This document shows positions 8,406 through 16,424 of a DNA stretch of 37,944 nt, in pieces. Origin of the DNA: Actinomycetota bacterium. Lineage in GTDB: Bacteria > Actinomycetota > Thermoleophilia > Solirubrobacterales > 70-9. Every line of letters starts with the position of its first letter. Positions within the stretch are counted from its first letter, which is position 1. Below the pieces are notes generated by a model. The model made no database searches. It was not told the DNA's origin and saw only the letters and a list, made by a program, of their open reading frames with translations. The stretch is taken from positions 1 through 37,944 of the forward strand of contig JAFDWO010000117.1 in assembly GCA_018268415.1 (NCBI GenBank). Direction: 5' to 3'. Both the position numbers and the translations under genes were made by a program.

Positions 8406-8436
8406 GCGGCGCCCGCGGCGTGAGCCGGGTGCGCGG

Positions 8437-9435
8437 ATGAGCACCGCGGCGGCGGTGATCCTCTGGGTCGGCGCGACCTTCTACGCGATCTTCGGCGGCG
8501 CCGACTTCGGCGGCGGGTTCTGGGACCTGATCGCCGGTGACGCCCACAAGGGCGAGCGCCCGAGGATGACGATCCAGCGCTCGCTGACGCCCGTCTGGGA
8601 GGCCAACCACGTCTGGCTGATCTTCATGCTGGTGGTGCTCTGGACCGGCTTCCCGCAGGCCTTCAGCGCGATCTTCACGACCCTCTACGTGCCGCTGGTC
8701 CTGGCGGTGCTGGGGATCGTCCTGCGCGGCTCGGGCTTCGCCTTCCGCAAGTCCGTGGAGGGCCTGTCCGAGCGGCGCGCCGCGGGGGCGGTCTTCGCCC
8801 TCTCCTCGGTGATCACGCCGTTCTTCATGGGCACCGTGGTCGGCGCGATCGCGGTCGGCAACGTCCCCGCCGCCGGTGCCGGCGACGCCTTCTCCACCTG
8901 GCTACAACCGGCGCCGCTCTTCATCGGCGCGATGTTCGTGGCGACCAGCGCCTACCTCGCCGCCGTCTTCCTGGTCGGCGACAGCCGCCGCGCCGGTGAC
9001 CGCGAGATGGAGCGCTACTTCGAGCGCCGCGCCCTCGCGGCGGGCATCCTGGCCGGGATCTTCGCCGTCGTCGGCCTGATCGCCCTGCACTCCGAAGGCC
9101 ATTACGTCTACGAGCGCCTCGTCCACCAGGGCCTGCCCCTGGTCATCGTCTCCGCCGTCTGCGGCATCGGCATGCTGCTCGTCCTACGCTTCGGCGGGCG
9201 CCTCCTGCTCCGGCCCCTCGCCGTCGGTGCGGTGGTCGCCGTGATCTGGGGCTGGTTCGTCGCCCAGTTCCCCTACCTGCTGCCGACCAGCCTGACGATC
9301 AGCCAGGCCGCCGCCCCCAACGCAACCCTCGGCGCCCTCCTCCTCATCTTCGCGATCGCGATCGTCGTCGTCCTCCCAGCCCTCGCGATCCTCTTCATCC
9401 TCGCCCAGTCCGACGTCCTCGAGCACGACCACTGA
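8437..9435 (+). CDS. cydB: Cytochrome bd oxidase subunit II
   Basis: A 332-aa membrane protein, partner of CydA, lacking haem ligands but needed for assembly of the oxidase. The family signature FYAIFGGADFGGGFWDL appears at about residues 15-31, followed by ANHVWLIFMLVVLWTGFP and GSGFAFRK. About eight or nine membrane helices are predictable by eye. ATG 8437 is 31 nt after the cydA stop with no good Shine-Dalgarno; no better in-frame start exists nearby. The C-terminus is acidic and His-ended (VLEHDH). Confidence 0.95.
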   Translation: MSTAAAVILWVGATFYAIFGGADFGGGFWDLIAGDAHKGERPRMTIQRSLTPVWEANHVWLIFMLVVLWTGFPQAFSAIFTTLYVPLVLAVLGIVLRGSGFAFRKSVEGLSERRAAGAVFALSSVITPFFMGTVVGAIAVGNVPAAGAGDAFSTWLQPAPLFIGAMFVATSAYLAAVFLVGDSRRAGDREMERYFERRALAAGILAGIFAVVGLIALHSEGHYVYERLVHQGLPLVIVSAVCGIGMLLVLRFGGRLLLRPLAVGAVVAVIWGWFVAQFPYLLPTSLTISQAAAPNATLGALLLIFAIAIVVVLPALAILFILAQSDVLEHDH

Positions 9436-9523
9436 GCGCCGCGGCCCCAGGGCGTGGCCCGGGCTCGGGCCGTGCGGCCGTCCGAGATGCCGCGCGGTGC
9501 CGCGGCACCCTCCCCGCGATCGC

Positions 9524-9568
9524 TCCGCTGTTCCTTATGGTCCCCAGGGGACCATAAGGAACAGCGGA
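9524..9568. repeat. 45-bp palindrome, family C copy 1
   Basis: Perfect 22-bp arms (9524-9545 and 9547-9568) around a single A. The arm begins TCCGCTGTTCCTTATGG. Its sister at 37482-37526 is identical in the outer 17 bp of each arm but differs at the tip (TCCCC/GGGGA here, CGCCC/GGGCG there), with every change compensated on the other arm. Flanks CGCTCCGCTG and CGGAAGGG are also shared. Confidence 0.9.
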
Positions 9569-9670
9569 AGGGACCGTCGGAAACCTCGCCCATACGCAGG
9601 TAATCAACCACGGAGATCCTGACCGGCGGGGTGGGCCGGGGACAACGGCCCGGAGACGCGACCGTCGGGC

Positions 9671-9905
9671 GACACGGGAGGAGGTGTGGGCCTCCCGCGG
9701 TCTCCCTCACGAGGTCCCACATCGATGACGGAGCCGTGGCACTCCGCGGGCCTTCCTCCACACTCCCAGCACCCTCGGTCGTCTCGGCCACGGCCACAGC
9801 CGGCCAGGGCCGTGGACGAGACGGCCGGGTCCCTTCCCTCCGGGCGACAGCTTCAGAAGGCCGCGTCCCGGTGGGGCGCCGGCTTCGCGCCGGAACCCGG
9901 GGAAT
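9671..9905 (+). repeat. Long interspersed module, copy 1
   Basis: Begins ACACGGGAGGAGG and contains a hairpin with 15-nt arms (9781-9795 / 9808-9822, one mismatch, sequence GTGGACGAGAC in the right arm). This is followed by GGGCGACAGC (9842-9851) and a Pro/Gly-like GC tail. The copy near 20219-20541 has the same order of blocks and a perfect hairpin; a partial third at 25650-25699 shares only a hairpin plus GGGCGACAGC. The function is unknown; a structured RNA or a repeat element is possible. Confidence 0.6.
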
Positions 9906-9913
9906 CAACCATC

Positions 9914-9919
9914 TAGTCT
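9914..9919 (+). promoter_or_regulatory. -10 hexamer TAGTCT, leaderless start of HAD gene
   Basis: TAGTCT is followed by 7 nt and GTG 9927. No ribosome binding site is visible. Confidence 0.55.
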
Positions 9920-9926
9920 CCCCGGG

Positions 9927-10595
9927 GTGGCAATCCGCGCAGTGCTCTGGGACATCGACGGGACGCTGATCTCGACCGGCGGCGCGGGGGCGGTGGCCTG
10001 GCAGCGGGCCTTCGAGGAGCTTTACGGGGTCGCGGCGAACATTGACGAACACACGCGCGCGGGGATGACCGACCCGGAAATCACCGAGATCGTCTTCCGT
10101 GAGGTCGTGGGTCGCGAGGGGAGTCCGGCGGAGCACGCCGAGGTCGTCGGCAAGTACCTCGAGCACATGCCCGCGGCGGTCGCCGAATCGGAGGGCTACG
10201 AAGTGAAGCCGGGGATCGCCGAGATCCTCCCGCGGTTGGCGGAGGCGGGCGTCGTCCAGGGCCTCGTCACCGGCAACGTCGAGCCCGCCGCCCGGATCAA
10301 GCTCGCCCGCGGAGACCTCGACAAGTACTTCGCCTTCGGCGGCTATGGCTCCGACGCCCGCGACCGGGTCGAGGTCACCGAGAAGGCGATCGAGCGCGGT
10401 CGCGAGACGGCCGGTGCGGCCCTCGAGCTCGTCGCGACGATCGCGGTCGGTGATACCCCGCGCGACGTCAGCGCCGGCCACGGTGCGGGCATCCGCGTGG
10501 TCGGCGTCGCGACCGGCTCCTACTCGGTCGCCGAACAACAGGCGGCCGGCGCGGATTGGGCGATCGAGGACGTGACGGATGGCTTCCCCGCCTAA
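9927..10595 (+). CDS. HAD-superfamily phosphatase (phosphoglycolate phosphatase-like)
   Basis: A 222-aa cytosolic HAD hydrolase. Motif I is WDIDGT with nucleophile Asp 9 and acid/base Asp 11. Motif II is the LVTGN segment, and motif IV is VGDTPRD near residues 174-180. A helical cap lies between motifs I and II, as in the Gph/PGMB subgroup. The substrate cannot be told from sequence; phosphoglycolate or another small phosphomonoester is likely. The GTG start is set by the leaderless -10. Its end overlaps the AraC-type gene by 17 nt, so both may be transcribed together. Confidence 0.85.
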   Translation: MAIRAVLWDIDGTLISTGGAGAVAWQRAFEELYGVAANIDEHTRAGMTDPEITEIVFREVVGREGSPAEHAEVVGKYLEHMPAAVAESEGYEVKPGIAEILPRLAEAGVVQGLVTGNVEPAARIKLARGDLDKYFAFGGYGSDARDRVEVTEKAIERGRETAGAALELVATIAVGDTPRDVSAGHGAGIRVVGVATGSYSVAEQQAAGADWAIEDVTDGFPA

Positions 10596-11022
10596 GGACG
10601 ACCGGCGACTCGAGGACCTCGCCCGACTGCGACGCGTGCGCGACCGCATCGACCGTGAGTACGCGCGGCCGCTGAACGTCGAGGCGCTCGCGGCCGGGGT
10701 CCACATGTCCTCCGGGCACCTCAGCCGCCAGTTCCGCGAGGCCTTCGGCGAGTCGCCCTACAGCTACCTGATGACGCGCCGGATCGAGCGGGCGATGGCG
10801 CTGCTGCGCCGCGGCGACCTCAACGTCACCGAGGTCTGCTTCGAGGTCGGTTGCTCCTCGCTCGGCACCTTCAGCACGCGGTTCTCCGAACTCGTGGGAA
10901 TGTCGCCGAGCGAGTACCGCCGCGAGGAGGCCGGCGCCGTCGAGGGCCTGCCCTCCTGCGTCGCCAAAGGCGTGACGCGGCCGGTCAGGAATCGAGAAGC
11001 GCCGGTCGGCGAGCGCCTCTAA
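10579..11022 (+). CDS. Small AraC-type transcription regulator
   Basis: A 147-aa protein that is almost only the AraC/XylS DNA-binding domain. The first helix-turn-helix is LNVEALAAGVHMSSGHLSRQFREAFGESP and the second NVTEVCFEVGCSSLGTFSTRFSELVGMSPSEYR, which together make up the full family signature; there is no ligand-binding domain. ATG 10579 lies inside the end of the HAD gene. Its last codons contain a 20-nt motif that recurs before the VOC gene at the same distance from a -10 hexamer, so it is the natural candidate to activate the UvrA-like and VOC genes. The TAA stop is the start of the next -10, TAACGT. Confidence 0.85.
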   Translation: MASPPKDDRRLEDLARLRRVRDRIDREYARPLNVEALAAGVHMSSGHLSRQFREAFGESPYSYLMTRRIERAMALLRRGDLNVTEVCFEVGCSSLGTFSTRFSELVGMSPSEYRREEAGAVEGLPSCVAKGVTRPVRNREAPVGERL

Positions 11023-11025
11023 CGT
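10983..11025 (+). promoter_or_regulatory. Promoter of UvrA-like gene with shared 20-nt motif
   Basis: GGTCAGGAATCGAGAAGCGC at 10983-11002, a 17-nt spacer, then -10 TAACGT at 11020-11025, 7 nt before ATG 11033. The motif covers the -35 position. The same 20 nt with the same 17-nt spacer precedes the VOC gene. This layout fits an activator bound over the -35, as many AraC-family proteins do. Confidence 0.75.
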
Positions 11026-11032
11026 CCGCCGG

Positions 11033-13435
<2,403 letters not shown>

Positions 13436-13450
13436 GGGACCAGTCACATC

Positions 13451-13493
13451 GGTCAGGAATCGAGAAGCGCGGGATGGTGGGCGGGCCTAAGGT
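13451..13493 (+). promoter_or_regulatory. Promoter of VOC gene with shared 20-nt motif
   Basis: GGTCAGGAATCGAGAAGCGC at 13451-13470, a 17-nt spacer, -10 TAAGGT at 13488-13493, then 7 nt to ATG 13501. It matches the UvrA-like promoter base for base in the motif and in all spacings, while the spacer sequences differ. Confidence 0.75.
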
Positions 13494-13500
13494 CGAAGGC

Positions 13501-13908
13501 ATGGACATCAACATTCATTACGCGTTCCTTCCACACACCGACCCGGACAAATCGCTGGCGTTCTACCGTGATCTGCTCGGCTTCGAGCTGCGCAACGACG
13601 TCGGCTACAACGGCATGCGCTGGCTCACCGTGGGGCCGCCCGACCAGCCGATGTCGATCGTGCTCTACCCGCCCGAGGCCGAGCCCGGCCTCAACGACGA
13701 CGAGCGTCGCACGATCACCGAGATGATGGCCAAGGGCTCCTACGGCCGGATCACCTTCGCCTCGAACGACCTCGACGGCACCTTCGAGCAGCTCCAGGCC
13801 GCCGACGTCGACGTGGTCGAAGAGCCGACCGACCAGCCCTACGGGGTGCGCGACTGCGCGATCCGCGATCCGGCGGGAAATCTCATCCGGATCAACCAGC
13901 TGGCCTGA
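13501..13908 (+). CDS. VOC-family (glyoxalase/bleomycin-resistance fold) protein
   Basis: A 135-aa cytosolic protein with two beta-alpha-beta-beta-beta units of the vicinal oxygen chelate fold: HYAFLPHTDPDKSLAFYRDLLGFELRND at the N-terminus, and ITFASNDLDGTFEQLQAADV with GVRDCAIRDPAGNLIRI at the C-terminus. The family includes glyoxalases, dioxygenases and antibiotic-binding proteins; the exact activity is not readable. I choose ATG 13501 over the upstream in-frame ATG 13474, because TAAGGT at 13488-13493 gives a leaderless start and residues before 13501 do not resemble the fold. It shares its promoter motif with the UvrA-like gene. Confidence 0.85.
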   Translation: MDINIHYAFLPHTDPDKSLAFYRDLLGFELRNDVGYNGMRWLTVGPPDQPMSIVLYPPEAEPGLNDDERRTITEMMAKGSYGRITFASNDLDGTFEQLQAADVDVVEEPTDQPYGVRDCAIRDPAGNLIRINQLA

Positions 13909-13928
13909 GCCGCTCGGAACAAGCAGCT

Positions 13929-14011
13929 CAAGGACGCAGGGAGCGCCGTGTGCTCTGCACACAAGCGACCGGGAACTCGCGCTTCGCGCTCGCACCGCTC
14001 CCTTCGGTCGC
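13929..14011. terminator. Hairpins between convergent VOC and cfa genes
   Basis: Two hairpins occupy the gap between converging genes: GTGTGC-TCT-GCACAC (13948-13962), and GCGACCG/CGGTCGC (13965-13971 / 14005-14011) enclosing a nested GCGC stem. The start CAAGGACGCAGGGA matches one end of the 72-nt repeat at 16311 and 23309. There is no T-run; a bidirectional terminator is likely but not proven. Confidence 0.5.
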
Positions 14012-14022
14012 TCGATGCGCCG

Positions 14023-15243
14023 TTACGAGCGGCTCAGGCGGGCCTGGTAGATGCTCGTGAAGCCCTTCTCGAAGCCGTTGCGGGCGGCGCGGAGGTAGAG
14101 CCGCCAGACCCGGATCCGTTCCGGTCCGGCCAGCTGCGTCGCCCGCTCCAGGTTTGCGTCCAGACGCTCCGCCCAGTGGCGGAGCGTCTCCGCGTAGTCC
14201 ATCCGGAAGTCCTCGACGTGGTGGACCTCGAAGCCCGCCCGTTCGAGCGCCAGCAGCACCCGCGAGAGATGGAGCGGCGCCGCGTCGGGGAAGACGTAGC
14301 GCTCCGAGAAGGCGCCCGCCTCGGCGTCGGTGTGACGGAGCCGGGCGATCGCGTGGTTGAGGAGCCGGCCGCCCGGCTCCAGCAGCGCCGCGAGGGTGCG
14401 GGCGTACTCGTCGATCTGCACGGCGCCGACGTGCTCCGCCATCCCGATCGAGGAGATCGCGTCGAAGCGCTCCCCGATCAGGTCGCGATAATCCATGACC
14501 CGGATCTCGACCTTGTCGCCGACGCCGACGCCGGCGGCCGCGGCGCGCCGCCGCGCCTCCTCGGCCTGCGGCTCCGACAGGGTGATCCCGACCACGTTGG
14601 CGCCGAACTCCTTGGCGGCGCGGATCGAGAAGCTGCCCCAGCCGCAACCGACGTCCAGGACCCGCTCGCCCGGCTTGATCGCGAGCTTGGTCGCGACCAT
14701 GTCGAGCTTCGCTTCCTGGGCCTCCTCCAGCGTCGTCGCGTCGCTGCGGGAGAAGTTCGCGCAGCTGTAGGTCATCGACTCGTCGAGGAAGAGGGCGAAG
14801 AACTCGTTGGAGACGTCGTAGTGGTGGCGGACGGCGCGGGCATCACGCTCCTTGCTGTGGCGGCGGCCGCTCGGCGCGAGCTCGGCGGCCGGGCGCGGAG
14901 GCGGCATCGTGAGGCCCGCGGCGCGCACCGCGCCGAGCAGCAGGGCACGCTTGTCGGCGCCGTCGAGCGCCGGCGGCTGCCAGCCGTCGAGCAGCGCGAT
15001 CACGGCGTCGATGTCGTCGACCTCGAGCTCGCCGGAGACGTAGGCGCGGCCGAGGCCGAGCTGCCCCGGCGCGCGCAACGCGTGCGCGGCGGCGCGCGGC
15101 GAGCGCACCGTGAAGGTCGGGACGGCGCCGTTTCCGGCGGTCGCCGGCAGCTCGGTCCCGTCCCAGAAACGGACGACGAAGGGGCGGTCAGGGAGGCGCG
15201 CGGCGATCTCGCGGCGCAGCGGGGCGGTGGTGGCGAGAGGCAT
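14023..15243 (-). CDS. cfa: Cyclopropane-fatty-acyl-phospholipid synthase
   Basis: A 406-aa SAM-dependent enzyme that adds a methylene bridge (or methyl group) to unsaturated acyl chains of membrane lipids. The N-terminal about 130 residues form the lipid-facing domain. The catalytic part follows with HHYDVSNEFFALFLDESMTYSCA, the SAM-binding loop VLDVGCGWGSFSI, GITLSEPQ and the IGMAEHVG segment with the active-site Glu/His. Length and motifs match CFA synthase well; the related methyltransferase UfaA1-type is the alternative. The -10 TAGGGT (complement of 15252-15257) lies 8 nt before ATG, a leaderless start. It is divergent from a fatty acid desaturase that would produce its double-bond substrate. 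Confidence 0.9.
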   Translation of the reverse strand: MPLATTAPLRREIAARLPDRPFVVRFWDGTELPATAGNGAVPTFTVRSPRAAAHALRAPGQLGLGRAYVSGELEVDDIDAVIALLDGWQPPALDGADKRALLLGAVRAAGLTMPPPRPAAELAPSGRRHSKERDARAVRHHYDVSNEFFALFLDESMTYSCANFSRSDATTLEEAQEAKLDMVATKLAIKPGERVLDVGCGWGSFSIRAAKEFGANVVGITLSEPQAEEARRRAAAAGVGVGDKVEIRVMDYRDLIGERFDAISSIGMAEHVGAVQIDEYARTLAALLEPGGRLLNHAIARLRHTDAEAGAFSERYVFPDAAPLHLSRVLLALERAGFEVHHVEDFRMDYAETLRHWAERLDANLERATQLAGPERIRVWRLYLRAARNGFEKGFTSIYQARLSRS

Positions 15244-15355
15244 CCTGAGCGACCCTACTGGCCTGCGAGCACCGATACATCCGTCGATCGGTCAATTTAA
15301 ATGTTTAGGGGGTGGCCCACTATGGGTAGGGCTTCCGGCCCTATAGTCGCCGGCC
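15244..15355. promoter_or_regulatory. Divergent promoter region of cfa and desaturase
   Basis: Leftward -10 TAGGGT (15257 to 15252) is 8 nt from the cfa start; rightward -10 TATAGT (15342-15347) is 8 nt from the desaturase ATG. An inverted repeat TAGGGC-TTCCG-GCCCTA (15327-15343) overlaps the rightward -10 and could be an operator. The centre has an AT-rich patch CAATTTAAATG unusual for this genome. Confidence 0.6.
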
Positions 15356-16288
15356 ATGCCTGCAACCCAAAAGCGCCCGCTACCCAGCGACATCCAGCCG
15401 GTGGCCAACGAGACCCGCGACCGAATCATCACCGGCTTCGTCACTGTGGTCCCCTTCGTCGCCCTCGCCGTCGCCGCCTGGCAGGTCTGGGGCAACGCGC
15501 TGCACTGGAGCGACCTCCTCCTCTTCTTCGTCATGTACATCCTGACCGGGCTCGGGATCACGGTCGGCTTCCACCGCCACCTCACCCACCGCTCCTTCAA
15601 AACGTACGGCTGGCTGCACGGCCTGCTCGGCATCCTCGGTTCGGCGGCGATCGAGGGCCCGGTCATCTCCTGGGTCGCCGACCACCGCAAGCACCACACC
15701 TTCAGCGACAAGGAGGGGGACCCGCACAGCCCCCACGTCGACCACGGGCACGGCTGGAGCGGCGCCCTGCGCGGCCTCGTCCACGCCCACGTCGGCTGGA
15801 TCTTCATCCACACCCAGCGCGGCAACAAGGAGCGCTTCGCCCCCGATCTGCTCGCCGACCCGATCATCTCCTGGGTCGACCGCACCTTCATCCTCTGGGC
15901 GATCCTCGGCCTGCTGCTGCCCTTCGCGCTCGGCTGGGTGATCGGCGGCACCGTCTTCGCCGGCCTCACCGGCCTCCTCTGGGGCGGCCTCGTACGCGTC
16001 TTCGTCCTCCACCACTTCACCTACAGCGTCAACTCGCTCTGCCACTTCTTCGGCCGCCGCCCCTACGAGACCGGTGACGAGTCACGCAACCTGGCGCTGA
16101 TCGCGATCCCGACCCTCGGCGAGGCCTTCCACAACAGCCACCACGCTTTCCCGACCTCCGCCACGCACGGGCTCGGCACCTGGCAGGTCGATATCTCGGC
16201 CCTGGTGATCGACGGCCTGGAGAAGGTTGACCTGGTCTGGGACGTGGTTCGCGTCAGTCCCGAGCGCCTCGCCGCCAAGGCGATCTGA
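15356..16288 (+). CDS. Acyl-CoA/acyl-lipid delta-9-type fatty acid desaturase
   Basis: A 310-aa integral membrane di-iron desaturase that introduces a double bond into saturated acyl chains. All three His boxes are present: HRHLTH (73-78), HRKHH (110-114) and HNSHH (259-263). Membrane helices flank them at about 27-45, 52-72, 85-105 and 176-210. The box spacing matches the stearoyl-CoA desaturase/OLE1-like class. Leaderless ATG 15356 behind TATAGT. With the divergent cfa gene it forms a membrane-lipid modification pair: desaturation, then cyclopropanation or methylation. The C-terminal region is soluble. Confidence 0.92.
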   Translation: MPATQKRPLPSDIQPVANETRDRIITGFVTVVPFVALAVAAWQVWGNALHWSDLLLFFVMYILTGLGITVGFHRHLTHRSFKTYGWLHGLLGILGSAAIEGPVISWVADHRKHHTFSDKEGDPHSPHVDHGHGWSGALRGLVHAHVGWIFIHTQRGNKERFAPDLLADPIISWVDRTFILWAILGLLLPFALGWVIGGTVFAGLTGLLWGGLVRVFVLHHFTYSVNSLCHFFGRRPYETGDESRNLALIAIPTLGEAFHNSHHAFPTSATHGLGTWQVDISALVIDGLEKVDLVWDVVRVSPERLAAKAI

Positions 16289-16310
16289 GCGCCTGGACCC
16301 GGCGCAGCTC

Positions 16311-16382
16311 GGCGTCCTCGGTCGTTCGGCTCGGGTCACGTACCGGAGTGCGCTCCCCTCGCCTCACTTCCCTGCGTCCTTG
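16311..16382. repeat. 72-nt interspersed repeat, copy 1
   Basis: Lies between the convergent desaturase and membrane-protein genes. It begins GGCGTCCTCGGTCGTTCGG and ends CCCTGCGTCCTTG. The reverse complement of 23309-23380 aligns over all 72 nt with 6 differences and no gap. A small central stem (CGTAC/GTGCG here, CGCAC/GTGCG there) is kept. A partial relative starts at 13929. All three lie just after gene ends. Confidence 0.85.
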
Positions 16383-16424
16383 ACCTGCTTGGCCCAGGCG
16401 CTCGGATCAGGGCGACCGGGTGGA

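Larger units (their letters stand above)
9436..9926. other. Gene-free region of mixed repeats before the HAD gene
   Basis: No convincing gene in 491 nt; the short open frames here are GC-driven. In order it holds a CGTCCGAGATGCCGCGCGG motif (9479-9497, shared with an array at 37.6 kb), a 45-bp palindrome (9524-9568), a long module also found near 20.2-20.5 kb (9671-9905), and the leaderless -10 TAGTCT (9914-9919) of the HAD gene. Confidence 0.7.

Noticed and set aside
5046..8444. 1132-codon open frame antisense to tal-pgi-cydA
   Set aside because: Low-complexity, Arg/Asp/Val/Gly-rich translation without domains, exactly complementary to three clear genes; a by-product of GC-rich third positions.
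9631..9969. 112-codon ORF before the HAD gene
   Set aside because: Runs through the interspersed module and into the HAD gene in another frame; no protein-like composition.
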